Origin: Epiperipatus broadwayi
Taxonomy: Eukaryota; Onychophora; Udeonychophora; Euonychophora; Peripatidae
Assembly: GCA_028023455.1 (NCBI GenBank)
Contig: JAQFVV010006231.1
Coordinates: 3,119,478 to 3,183,477, forward strand
Reading direction: 5' to 3'
DNA length: 64,000 nt
The notes under the pieces were generated by a model. That model did no database searches, was not told where the DNA came from, and saw only the letters and a list, made by a program, of their open reading frames with translations. Made by a program: the position numbers and the translations under genes. This document shows positions 50,045 to 62,646 of the stretch, one piece after another. Within the stretch, counting starts at the first letter, position 1. Each line of letters begins with the position of its first letter.

Positions 50045-50744
50045 AGTTATGTTTAAAGCTATATCTTAATATACAGCTTATCTAGGAATATGAGTGCTGT
50101 TTATGGTTGTTGTTTTTTTAAATTTAGAATATTTGAATAAAATGATTATTTTATTTCTAAAAGATATTCAAATTTTAAGCATTATAAAAACAAGTCACAT
50201 TAAAAAAATTATTTTAATATGTGATAAAAATTACATCAAGGAAAATGTTAGACACTGTATATCACTGATATACAGATATCCAGTTGTTATGTATAAATTT
50301 AATACATATAATTTTTTATCATTTGATTACAGTACTCTATTGCCTAATTAATCTATCTGCCTCGAAGCATCTTTCTTAATATGTGCATTTTTTATAAATA
50401 CTTTTGATTTTCTATTAAGAAATTAGCAAATATGTATATATAAGAATTTTTTGCTAAATACTACTATCATTCAAAAAAATATATAAAAACATCTGGAAAA
50501 TGCTAACGATCCCCTAAGATACATTTCTGCTGAACTAGCTTCATCAAATGGCCTGGTTCATCAAACCTGCTGATATGTCATTATCATTTATCTATCCTAT
50601 TTTTTTTAAAAATCGGTCTAGAAGTGTGCATATGTAGATTGAATCACAGTAAAAATTAATAATTGTTTGTAAAGAGATAATAAGTATTTTATTCATTCTT
50701 GCTTAAATTTAAAAAGACTAAAATTAATAATGAGTACTATTTCT

Positions 50745-50915
50745 GTAGTATGATTTTCATTACTCCACTCTGGATAATCTCTAGTTTAATGACTGACTAA
50801 TAAAAATTATTAATGTATTTCCATTAAGTGGGTTGTGTATGTAAAGGTGGCAAATTTGATACATCAATTAAACTGTAGTAATTAGCTGTCTAAATACACA
50901 TCTTCTTCTTAAATA
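50745..50915 (+). repeat. Family B fragment
   Basis: Contains TTTCTGTAGTATGATTTTCA, the GGATAATCTCTAGTTTAATG block and the ATTAAACTGTAGTAATTAGC block shared with 7100-7310 and 28450-28610; no ribozyme part. Confidence 0.65.
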
Positions 50916-50996
50916 TTATAAGTGATAATTTTCTTAGCTGCCTACATATAAACCATGTTTTATTTTAATAACAAATATATTTTATTAATTTTTTAG

Positions 50997-51062
50997 CATA
51001 AATTGGAAACGTATCTACAAACATTGATCAATGATCCTATTTACAGGAATCACCCAACTGTG
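50997..51062 (+). CDS. Pld: Phospholipase D, PX-domain C-terminal helix exon
   Basis: A 66-bp phase 0/0 exon between TTTTTTAG and GTAAGC. It encodes HKLETYLQTLINDPIYRNHP plus TV, aligning with the PLD signature RKQLEDYL...L..P.YRN(H/Y). This is the last helix of the PX domain. The following PH domain and the two HKD catalytic motifs are not found in the remaining 12.9 kb, so the gene continues beyond the window. All four exons are open, in order, on one strand and phase-compatible, which is strong evidence for a live host gene. Confidence 0.9.
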
Positions 51063-52153
51063 GTAAGCAAACTCTATTATACTAATTTTAATAATTGATT
51101 TTGACATCATTTTTAGGAGTATATTTAAAATCAGAATTATATTTAAAAGCAATCAAAAAAAGACACTGAATGTTGGTAACTAGTAATTTTTATTCTGCTA
51201 CAATCTTCTTGATTTTGTTTTTAAAGATCTGCAAAGTTTAATAGTCTGCGTTTAAAAAAAGCTTATTAAAGTTTATGTGTAGTTTTAAAATGTATAAAAA
51301 AGAAAATTATATTGGAAAAGGAAATAAGCAATAGCAAACTACTGTTAACAATGACTAAATATGATTGCTGAAATATAGTGCCTTGTTACCTAGTAACACT
51401 GACCTGTATTCGGCAGAGAATTTAGCATACATGCGTAATAAGGTTCGATATTTAATTTTATTATCAGTTTAAAGCAAATATTTATTATTAGAGTGACTTA
51501 CATCATTCTTACATGAAAAGATGATTTTAAGAAAACTGTTGCTATAATGACATAAAATTATTTTAAAATATTTTTTTTGTTTATGTTTCTATTTTTAAAA
51601 CCAAAAGAAAAAGTAATATAGATTTTTTGAGATATGAGACAAAATGGTAGAAATATAATATTTATGGAAATTACTTTTTAATATTTCAAAAAGTATTACT
51701 ATAAAAAGTAATTTTTACAGAAGTTGTGTGATTCATAATAAAAACTATGTTGTATAAATAAATAAAACGGTTCCCCCCCAACAACTAATTTATAATATTT
51801 TTATTACTTTTATTACTTTTACATCTTACATGTTATATTTTGCTTTATAAAATTATTCTATTAAACATATTCTACTGTTCGTTTGTTTTTTTATAACAAT
51901 TTTTTTTTTTTTAAATGCAAAGAAATTCATAGCAGGATTATCACAATGGAATTCATAGCAAACAAATATCTCACAAAAATATAGATTCATATGCAATTAT
52001 ATATATATAAGTTAAAAGAGCGTGTTTGCATACATCTTGAAATGTTTTTGCAACTCAAACATCAAATATTTATTATTTTGTTTTCAAAAGATTATTGCTA
52101 TGATCTGGTTAGAAAAGTTTTTAGTCACATTCAAAATGCACATAAAATAAAAT

Positions 52154-52325
52154 AGGCAAAACTCTCTATATGTATTGCCACTCAGTGCAAGCCAGAGTAA
52201 TCCATGGATGCCAGAAGGTTTTCATTGATTACTCTGGCTTGCACTGAGTGGCAATACCTATAGAGTTGTGCCTGTTTTAACAGTTAAGAGCAAGCATAAG
52301 AAATGGTGATCATGTGATGCTTATT
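52154..52325 (+). repeat. Family C foldback, no ribozyme
   Basis: Arms 52154-52202 and 52227-52273 (GGCAAAACTCTCTATATG... / GATTACTCTGGCTTGCACTG...) followed by the GGTGATCATGTGATG tail. Confidence 0.8.
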
Positions 52326-54620
52326 GACACATAATACTCTATTAATAATCAGAATTTTCATTCATGAATTGTATGCAAATATATACAAATATAAACATCT
52401 AATGAGTAAGTCATAAATTACTATGAAGATATGTTATGGATATTAATTCACATCCATAAAAAAATGTATTGAAATATTTGACATATATATGTGTTTGGTT
52501 TCACATTAGTACGTTAAATATCATATATATATATCAATTTAATTGTGAATATATTTAAGCTTTCAAATTAAACAAATCATAATCATTATATAAGTGTGTG
52601 CGTCATGTCAGACTAATACTTTTGGTGTGGAGATTCATATGTTGTAAGCTTCTATCTCATCTAACAATAACAAATTCTAATCAATTGCAATACACGTTTA
52701 AAGAAAAAGAGAGTGATCTGAAATATTTTACCCAGTAAACGACTGCACTGAAAAATCTGAAATCTGATTGGTTACAATATATAACTTAATTGAATATTTT
52801 TTTGCATTTGATATTATTAAAATTTCATAGAAAATCTATTTCTTTTGTACTCTCGGCATGCTAATTTCTAAATGAATTAAGAAAATTGCAAATTAAGAAT
52901 GAGTCCATTTAATTCTTAAGTATACATTATTTTATAGAATAAACTCAACAAAAAGGTGTTCATCATATTTGCATATGTTCAATATATTTATTTGTATGAA
53001 TATAGACATATCAAAGCTCTATAAAAAATTCTCTATAAAATTTGTATATATTTTAGATATACATATCAAAGTATCATATGAGTTTTCTAGTTTATATTTA
53101 AAATTTATATTGGGAACAGAAAACTATCCTACAATGCTATTCTAACAGTATTTATATAAAAATAATTAATTAATATTTCTACCTTACAGGCATTTTTGAA
53201 AGCTAATATTAATAGTTATATTAAAGTAAAATGCTACAATTAATGCTCTCTACTAGTTCATTGTTTAACTTAGATATAAAATGTTTTAAATAATGACAGA
53301 TTCTAACCTGCAAATTATGATCAGATCCACATGATTAGTTTCGAGATCAGCCCCTTTATCAGCTGTACTAAGTGCATATATCACTAATCACAATAAAATA
53401 GTTTTGAATTTTATTTATATTCACTTTCAACTGTTACAAATTGCATGTAATACTGTTATCAATTTTCAAATGCTCGTATTTTACATTATTTTTAATTGAA
53501 CAAGTGTTCAATGTCACTACCTTTTTAGTTATACTTCTATTTTGCAAATATCAAATTATTTTGAATTTAGCTCACTTAGTATAAATTTTATACTCCCTTT
53601 TTTTCATTTAGCAGTATCACATACTGCTTGTAGTCTAAACTGCTATAATTTTTTTTCTTCTTTTTTAAATGACTGTTTCTTGACAAATATTATAAAACTT
53701 ATTGTAATTAATGACTACAAATATAAAAAGAAAATATATTTCATTATAATAACTTATTGTAAAAAAACTAATTAACTAAACAACAATAATTTTATTTCTC
53801 CATTTCTAAATTTTATGGTTATATTTTTTAATTTTTTTATACAAATATTTTAATATCTATTATAAATAATATCTATTATAAATAATGTTTATAATTTTTG
53901 AAATATTTATATAAAACAAATACTCTTCTTAAGAACACAATTAAATACTGCTTATAGTCTGTAGTTTTGTAAACTACATTGTAGATCCAGGCTAAGATAG
54001 TTTTATATAGTTTATTTTAAAGTGTGAAAGATGCAAAGAACAAATATAGTGCTCTTTGAAGTTAAAACACACACATAATTATATATTGGATAGTGGAAAT
54101 TTGTATTTATTTTATTTTTTTGTATAAACTTTATTCATAATATATAGATATAAAGAAGGTATTCTTTATTTTGTTAAATTCACTATTATTAATGTGTTGC
54201 CTTTTCATTTTCTTAAATATTCATCTACACCAATAATAATAGCTTATTTTATTAGAGAATATATTATGAATCACTAAAGATTAAATTATAGTACTGATAA
54301 ATTATTTCTAAAAATTGTTAATCAATCTTCATTATTTTTGAGTTTAATAAAATAGAAGTGTGTATATTTAATTTTTAGAAATATTAGCGACTCATATTCT
54401 GTTTCATGGAAAAGCTTTATCAATATTATTTTGTAAACATCTTTTTTATTCATAGCTTATTACAACATAATCCATATGCTAAATGCCATCATCAGCAACA
54501 GAACCAGTCTGACAATCCTCTTGGGAGCTTTTAATACCCCATACCAAAACTTTAACACTAGATTCATCCATCACTTAAATCGAAGGCTGATGTGCGGAGA
54601 GGGCTTTTTCCCCCCAAGTG

Positions 54621-54750
54621 CCTTTTCCTTTTACACCAGAACTCGAAGATCCCTGATTGACCTGATATATTATACACCAGACCTGCCTTTTCCTTTTACA
54701 CCAGAACTCGAAGATCCCTGATTGACCTGATATATTATACACCAGACCTC
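54621..54750. repeat. 65-bp tandem duplication inside the LINE endonuclease
   Basis: CCTTTTCCTTTTACACCAGA through ACACCAGACCT occurs at 54621-54685 and 54686-54750. It breaks the endonuclease frame and must postdate the last active ancestor. Confidence 0.93.
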
Positions 54751-55419
54751 CACTTTTATATTAATGCAGCTTTGGTTCCTGTCTCTTTCTCAGATCATAT
54801 GGCACTAGTTATCCATCTAGAAGCTATTGTGGCTCCAATGCCTGCTGGGGGCCTGGCAGAACTATGCGTATGGTCACAAAGTCCAGCATGACAGAAGCCA
54901 TAGTTTCTGAGGCCTACATTTATTTCTGAAAGATCAACATCCTTTCCCTTCCAGCTGAAGAAGCCTGGTTCACATATATCAATATTCTCTAATCCATTCT
55001 AAACCATCACACCAGGAAAATTAAAAAACCCAAATAGCCTACTCAGAGACCCCACAGACATTGAAAATCAACTACAAATGGTGCAACAGAATCCTTCCAA
55101 TATAGAAGTCATCTTATCACTTAAAAACCTTTACTGTATTAAACAAAAATCACTCACAGAATATATATCCATCAGGTCTAAATTCTTCTTGTCTCAACAA
55201 CACTGTTGGACAAGAGGTTACCTCAGATGGGCTCTAGGGACAAATAGACAACAAGTTACCCCATCATCAATTACCAGTAATAGCAACACACTCATAGGTT
55301 ATCCTGTGATGTTATTCATCAGTCAGCATCAACAACAACTTATGCAAGCAGATAGTCCTCCTTCTGAACCAGACTGGCTGTTAGCCAGGAATCCAGGTGA
55401 GCATGGCATTACAGAAGCT

Positions 55420-56460
55420 TTACTTAAAAGAAAACTTATGTCTCTCCCAGATAGCATTCATCCAGGTCTAAATAGCATCCCTAAGTTCCTTTTAAATCAC
55501 CTAAGTCAGTTAACGATTCCCACCATGGTCAAAATGATTAAAAACTTAGCTACTGAGCACAGAAAAATAGCTGATCTGTATCCGATAGCACTAGTGCCTT
55601 TTTTGAAAAAACAAAAACCACTCACTGATCTAACCAGTATTCGACCAATCTCCTTGACCCCATTGCTGATTAAGATAATGGAGTCAGTCATCAAGAATCA
55701 AATTCAACCTACAGTCCTTAAACACATTTCTTCTAATCAATTATGGGGAAAAAGGCTCCTCCACATCACATGCTATGGCTAATGTTATGGCTCTCATTGA
55801 TTATATCAGAATACAAAAAAAATCTAAACCCATTGCTGTTCAGCTGGATATCGCTGCAGCTTTTGATTCAGTGCACATAGACATCCTGCTGAATCTTCTG
55901 GCTGAGTATGATGTTCCAGTCACCATTATACAAATAATCAGTAATCTATTAAGCAACAGAGAAATCTTTGTTTCACTGGATCGCAAGCTCACACCAGGCT
56001 TCAAACCTTTTAAATCTCTCCATCAAGGTTCCCCCCTCAGTGTTCTATGCTTCACAGCATACATAAATCCTTTACTGATGGATATTAAAAAAAATCTACT
56101 ACCGGGCATATTCATTCCATCCATCAATAAACACCTCAACTCATTTGCCTACATAGATGACATCATGATTGTTCTACCTACCATAAAATACCTTCCCCAA
56201 CTACAATCCATTTTAAATTCGATATTCTGCAAAATATCATTTACAAATAAATCACAACAAATCAGCTATCTTGCAGATAAAGTCAGGAAAACAAATACCA
56301 TTCACCTATACTGCCAAACCAGAAAGATTCTTGGGGTTTCCCATCTTCAAATCATCAATGGAAATGGCCAGAGAAATACAGTATGGTATCCTCCAAACAA
56401 CAGAGCACATCACCACATCTCTCTTTAGAGTCTATCTCTCACTATATGGAAAGGTAGGCC
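55420..56460 (+). pseudogene. LINE reverse transcriptase domain, frameshifted
   Basis: Motifs in order: PDSIHPGLNSIP, then IRPISLTPLLIKIMES, then motif A AVQLDIAAAFDSVHI (first catalytic Asp), motif B LHQGSPLS, motif C FAYIDDIMI (YxDD box intact). A one-base length change in the A run near 55748 separates the first frame from the second (KGSSTSHAMANVMALIDYI resumes). A second shift near 56330 moves the thumb (ERFLGFPIFKSS) to a third frame. The catalytic residues themselves survive. Confidence 0.88.
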
Positions 56461-57034
56461 TCCTGAATATGACAATTTTTACCAAAAATTACATATTACC
56501 TGCCCTTCATCAAACTAACCAAACAGTTTCAGAACAAAATTAATTGCCTATGCACCAAACTCTTCTGTAAAGGAAAGACTGTGGCCATCAGCCTCTGACA
56601 AATCCAGCTGCCTCGGAGGTTCAATGGCTTGTCTTTCCACTACTCAAGCAGCCATCCTCCAAAAAACACACAATACGCTACATAATTTGATACATTCCTT
56701 TGGCTATAACAACATCACCAAAAAGATTTCCCCAACAGATCGACCCCCACCAGGGAAAATGCCATGAATATTGTCTTTATCAATCTTCTAAGTCAATACA
56801 AACCAATCACAGACACCAATCTCAATGTTAAAATCACCTTGTGGGATGCATACCACCTAGTCAATCCACATCCACAACCTCCCAAAAGTATCCTCAACCA
56901 CACAAACCAAAAATTTAATTACCCACTTTAAAAGATGATGTCTGGAGCCCAAGTATCTGGACTTCATCATCAAAATTAACCTTAGCATGCTTCCCACAAA
57001 TTGGTTCCTATTTTACTGAAGAGGTAACTCCAAC

Positions 57035-57424
57035 ATTGATCCAACCTGCAGTTTATGTTCTCATGAAGAGGAAACCATTGAGCACTTCATATATCGCTGT
57101 CCAAACCTTAAAACAGTCAGAGATATAGTCTTCACCAACTCCAATATCAGACCGGACCTAATTCTCTTGCCCATAAAAGCGATCCACATCAGAACATTTG
57201 CTATCATTAGACTATCCATTTTCATTCTCTATGCAATATGGGTAGTATGTTGCAAGTTGATAATGGAACTGCCCTGCCTAGACCCAGATCTGTTCTGCAA
57301 AACAATAAAGAAAATCAGGAAAAGAGATGAGCTCATCGCTCCCAAAAAATCCTTTGAGGACACCTGGAACCTATTCACCCTCCCTACTAATAACAACAGA
57401 ACAACAAACATGCTAGCCTACTAA
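57035..57424 (+). pseudogene. LINE C-terminal zinc-knuckle and tail
   Basis: CSLCSHEEETIEHFIYRCPN followed by a hydrophobic segment (IIRLSIFILYAIWVVC) and a basic/acidic tail ending NNNRTTNMLAY and stop at 57422-57424. The CCHC-type cluster near the C-terminus is standard for many LINE ORF2 proteins. Confidence 0.8.
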
Positions 57425-58868
57425 ATCACTCATAAGAACTCTCAGAACTTAGCATAACCTCATTTAACTTTGTATATATCCTTTCTAATTTATACACAAA
57501 GTAATTAATAAATATATTTTTGAAACAAGCTTTTAAGAGAACTTTTTTGAATTCAATTTTTTTTTTTAAAAAAAAAAAAAGTGTTTTATTTTTTAGAATC
57601 CTATTGACATCCTATTGCACTGAAAATTCTCTACTATTATATGTTCTTATTTTATCTGCACATAATATCAACAATGCCAATTTGAACTTAGTTCATTAAT
57701 TTCTTTTCCAATATTTATTTTATTTTCAATATTTTTTTTTACTATCATGTATAATTTGGAGTCATTTTATTTTTGAAGTCCACATTTTATAACTAAAAGT
57801 CAAAAGATATATTGCATAAAAGCTTTTTTTTTTTATTAACTATGTTACATTTTTATAAAGTATAATATTAATATATTTGTTTAGTAATTCACAGCATTTC
57901 ATCTACCTCCAAATAATTTACTGTAAAGTATTAGAAATCAATAAATATTAGATCATGTGTTGTTTTATTGATATATATATATACTGAAACATTAAGGTCT
58001 GCTTTGCAGATCTTCGTTTCACCTTTTCTTACCTATTTCCTACCCTCATACCTTAGTTTGAACCCCAATCTATCGTAGTGTGTCTGCAATACACTTATAT
58101 ACCGAAAATCCCACCTAATTTTAAACCACGAGTACAATGCTCGTATTATATATATAAGTCATTCCCAAATAAATAAAAATTATAGATTATGTATGTTCAC
58201 ATAATTTTGATTTATTAAAAAGTAGGTTATATAAGTCGTAATTGTACACACACTATGATATGCATTTTAAAAACATATCAAAATTATAAATTGTTAAAGT
58301 TATTTTGTTTGAATCTATTTACAAATATATTACTGTCGTAATATATTTTGATTTAAAATAAAATTCATTTAGTAAATATTCGTTTAGTAAATAGATTCAA
58401 ATATTGCAAGTTAAAAGTAAAATCATTTTCTTTAATTTAATAAAAGTTATTCCAAATATTTCTGTTAAAATAAATGATGGACAATAGTTTAATTAGTTAA
58501 TATTATATAAGTTTATCTAAAAACAGCAGATGTCCACTTAAGGTTTTCTTTAATTAGTAAAAGTAATTTTTAATTAAATCTAGTTTGTAATCCGAATGTC
58601 GACAGGGAAATTAACAAAAGAAATTAATTAATGTTGAATTCCTTTAGACATTCGGATAGATTTAATTACAGCTGATAAGTCCGATATATTTTTGTAATGC
58701 TCCAGGGCAGTTCTATTGTTAACGTCTACTATAAAAAGAAGGGTTTTCTTTTGTTCTCCAGAGTTTTTCTTCTAATGTTTCTAAGCGAAATCATTCTGAG
58801 TTCTATTCTAGTAATTTGTAAATCTTGACATGACAGAGTAGAGCACGAGAAGGCCATTTCTCTCCAGA

Positions 58869-59024
58869 ATGGTCATCTGCTGCCGTAGACCATCGGAAGT
58901 TATCACACAGGGAACCCCGGAACTGCTGCTGCTGCTGCTGCCAAAATATGAACATTTCCAGAATTTGCTGTTAAGTTATATAAAAACCTGCCGACCATCA
59001 ATCTACCTAAATGCTTCTCCAGAG
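58869..59024 (+). CDS. Candidate orphan first coding exon, unknown product
   Basis: ATG opens 52 codons (MVICCRRPSEVITQGTPE, six Leu from a (CTG)6 run, PKYEHFQNLLLSYIKTC..., ending NASPE) and stops exactly at a plausible donor, GAG|GTAACC. The frame is closed upstream (TAG) and closes 5 codons past the donor. Codon composition is much less AT-rich than the surroundings. I recognise no family. It may be a first exon of a nested gene or alternative transcript, or a chance ORF in an element. Confidence 0.3.
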
Positions 59025-62000
59025 GTAACCCTAAATTAACCCAAGAGCTCTTGTGATAACTAACATGCTACAGCTATTTAAAATTGTTTTCCTTATATTT
59101 CACATAACTTCATTATGTATTTCTTTAATGTGTTAATATAATATAATCAACAGTTTTGCTCTATCCTTGGCTTAATATTTTCTATTTATAAAGCTTTCTT
59201 TTATTTTATTATGATAAGGTGTCAGAATCATCTTTGACCGAGTGAACTATTCCCTTTATTGAAAGTAAGACACCACTATTAAGGCATATTTTAAATTTAT
59301 AATTTTCCAATTTTATTATCTTGCAAATCACTCGTTCGAGGGTGATTCTATTCTTTAATATATAATATAATCACATAGTTTAAAATCTACATGTTATTGA
59401 TTTTAATCTAATATGAGAGTATGTGCAAGGTCAATGATTAAATGTGTCCCCTAATGCATGATTGTGTATATAAATCTATACTTACTTTTCAAACCCACAA
59501 GCATGCATTTTCGTATTTTAATTACCGTGTTCTACTTTAATTATAAAGTTCATCATTGATGTTGAGAATGTGCGGACCCTTTTAAATGAATTTCAGGGAA
59601 TTTGATTGGGCATTTCTCTTAATCTGAGTAAAACCCATTCAGTATGTTTTTATATACACTAGTCTCATATTGCTGGTAAATGAATTGGTTGTTGAGACCG
59701 CTTTGTTTTATTTTTCCAAGGATTCTTTACACGGCAAAGTCCGTTCTTTTCATATATTGCAAGTTTCCAGGCAGAGTGTGTTCCAAATGACACACTTGGG
59801 AATTAAACACAATCGTCACACAGTCGCTAAGTTTCAACTGTTCATAAAATACTTTCCTACAGGTTAGCGGCGAGATGCCCTCCGTAATTATTCCGGATCT
59901 TCAATATTGTTTTATTTTATATTTATTTTACAAAGCATCCTTGACTTAAACGTGTCACACCCTCCAACTTTAATAAATTCATTATCAGCAATACTGACCT
60001 CCCAATGCAACTCTATTATTATTATTCTCAAATAAATGCTTTGATCATATTCCCACTTTGTTGCTTAGTAAGCGTTTGTCCATGCTATTCTCGAAATCAA
60101 TAAATATTTTATAACAATTTCAAATATTTTCTTAAACTTGTATAATTGCTCAAAGCACCTCGCACATGTTCCTATCTTATCAAGCACATTATCGTAATGC
60201 TATTAGCCCGAGGAATAGAATATATCACTTTGTTTTAAAACCTTTTTGTCATTTATTGAAATATAATGCCCACAATTATTTAATATGTGTCCCTGTCTCA
60301 TATAAGCAGACAGTGGCATTATATATATATTTTATGAATAAATTTTGTGAAATTATTTAAAACTAAATTTGATCTCTTATTTTATTTGATTCCTATCACT
60401 GTCTCGGTCTATATATATATTTTCTGCATTTCTTTTGTAAATCCATAGACGTTAATTAGCCACCCAAACTTCTTTTGGTCGACGGTTGGAGTGCCCCCGC
60501 CCGCCTACCAAAGGCCCATCGGCATTTGAGCCTGAAAAATTATAAAGGGGATCGCGTAGGTTCCCTTTATTTCATATTTAGTCGTTAGCCCTTGTCACTA
60601 GCTCGTGGAGCGCAGAGATAAAAATCTATAAATTTTATATCTTAAATATAAAAGAATAAAGCCCGCCAGAAATTAACACATAAAAATATTTATTTACGCA
60701 CATATAAAATAATATTTAAATTTTGAGGAATAAATTTCTTTTATAATTTTATATTGATCTTTAATTCTAAATTTAGTAGATTTCAAATAATGAGTTTACT
60801 ATTTATTTAGAGGGTCGAGTATGAATGGACAAGGTCGCATTTGAAAGAAAATATCTTCCCTGATTTAACCTTAGGCAACAAATTTGCAATCAACGCGCCA
60901 ATCCATCGATACATCGTATTCAATGTAGCAGAACACAACACAAAATACCAATTGTCAGGAAGTGCATCTGAACAATAAGCAGAATAGAGAAGATATTGAC
61001 CCTCCACCAACAGGAATGTGACATCGTGGCAAGTAGATCAATAAACTAAAAACTCCTAGGAAGGCCGTCTTCGCCGACTACAAACCCATACAAGGCAAAC
61101 GAGGGTGTTGGCGATATCTATAATCCTGCCCGTAGCAGACCTCATACTACATCTACTAATTACACAAATATATCCAATCCATTGAACCAATTCAACTACG
61201 AAATGAATAACCTAAGATTACCCTCCTTAATACAACTTTACAAAACTATAGCCATTCCGCCACTTAATTTTAACATTTAAATACGTTCGCACAGATTTGT
61301 TTAAAAATGTTGGGTATAGATCGATTACAAGATTCCACGTCAAAAACATTTCAAAATAAACATAAACGATCAAAATACAAAATTATTGATACCGACAATC
61401 GCAGAGGGAAACTTATAAGTAACCCAATAGTATTCACCATAAGATACTTGTGTTGTCACCAATAATTTAAAAGACATCCGAATAAATACATTTTAGATAC
61501 TCACCGTAGGTATCATTATTTATCGAATGTCTATATATTTTGATCAAATATGAAAAAAATATAATTAAGAAATGAATCCATGAAGGTCTATAAACAATTT
61601 AAATTTAATAATTTTAGTTAAAATATAATAAAAAAAATAACTGGAAATGATTGCTTAAAATCTATAAAAAAATATCAATAATTGAATTTGCATTCTTTAA
61701 GTCAGATAAGAGTTCTTATTTTCAGTTATTAATTACTTGAATTTAGGAAAGTTATTAGATAATACAATAGTTCATACTTCGGTTTAATAGATTGAGAAGT
61801 CCATCTTCGTGATCACTTTAGTAGATTTTGTCCTTCTTTGAAATGAAACTGGACTTGCCATGCATTTGGTCAGAACTGTCATCCAGAGGCTCATGGTTGT
61901 CAAAAATTAAATTTATTGAGACTTCCACATGTGAAAATCTGCAATATAGCTAGTTATAAGATCTATTCATAGTCAGCTCTAAGATAAAATTATAATAATA

Positions 62001-62420
62001 ATTTGGTTTTATATTTTCTTACTCTTATCATTTGATCATAGGATTCAATCGCAATACTCACTAATCTCTGGTGTTTCAGTTACTCCGTGTGAATTTCTGG
62101 TGTTCGCATTGTCATTTAATTTCTTTGTCTCTCTTATCTAGTTTCATCTGTTTTAATTAAACAGTTTAGATAATTAATAAAAATCATTTCATTTATAGAT
62201 TACAATAATTAATTAATATGTTTTATTTTAATATTATTTTTTATTAAAATATTTTATATTTCAATTTTATTTTTTATTAAAAATATTAATTTTTTTTCTT
62301 GTTTATGAAAAAATATTTTTAAAGTTTAGCATCTGTGGAATGTATGTTTAAAATATTTTAATTTTAGCATTTAGTTTTTTTTTATTTGGATTTAAGTTTT
62401 TATTTTAATTAATTAGAATT

Positions 62421-62646
62421 TGTTACAGTATAGAGTCTTTTGTTTCTCCCTGACCACCAGGCACCAGTCAAAGGTCATACTAGTAGTGGCATCAGATGCG
62501 TTGTCACGTAGATGGCGCTGTGAAATTTGGGCTTTAGATTCGAACTTAGTATATCTAGAAGGCAACCCCTCCTAGAATGTTCAGTTTTGTGTCTGGGGTT
62601 TGAATTCTGCAGTGTGTTAGCGAGATAGACGATTCTGACTGTTACA
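62421..62646. repeat. Possible 226-bp solo LTR
   Basis: TGTTACAGTA at the left and GACTGTTACA at the right make an imperfect 10-bp inverted terminus with TG...CA ends. The flanks do not show an identical target duplication, so it may instead be only the end of a larger unit. Confidence 0.3.

Larger units (their letters stand above)
38733..50996 (+). other. Pld: PLD intron, 12.3 kb
   Basis: Bounded by GTATTT and TTAG, phase 0. It contains the head-to-head family A locus, a Penelope C-terminal remnant, two SINEs and a perfect-looking small hairpin. 42000-45380 and 46400-49935 hold no gene or repeat that I recognise, beyond short runs such as TGATGATGATGATGA near 42780. Confidence 0.85.
54455..57535 (+). 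mobile_element. I/Jockey-superfamily-like LINE, 5'-truncated
   Basis: In order: the C-terminal half of an APE-type endonuclease (GAFNTP, later RRSLIDLIYYTP and SDH near 54797), reverse transcriptase (55420-56460), and a C-terminal zinc-knuckle CSLCSHEEETIEHFIYRCP (57045-57110). It ends in A/T-rich sequence near 57535. About 3 kb. Clade not resolved; RT and knuckle style fit I/Nimb/Jockey relatives. Several frameshifts; inactive. Confidence 0.85.
57966..62646 (+). other. Compositionally distinct stretch, possibly a second large TA-flanked element
   Basis: Begins at a TA tract with TGAAACATTAAG and ends GACTGTTACA against another TA tract; the two ends are weakly inverted and resemble those of 31090-34685. 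Inside, TATAAAGGGG near 60543 and AATAAA near 60655 look like a promoter/poly-A module on the + strand. Local GC-rich patches (60480-60620, 61050-61150) have no recognisable coding. Boundaries are uncertain. Confidence 0.25.

Noticed and set aside
53337-53364. Hammerhead-like string on the minus strand (CTGATAA ... CTCGAAACTAATC)
   Set aside because: G8 is changed, stem II is mostly wobble and stem I does not close; could be a Penelope 3'-end scrap, but I cannot support it as a ribozyme.
60807-61010. 67-residue minus-strand ORF in a less AT-rich patch
   Set aside because: No family, no splice context, no neighbouring coding sequence.
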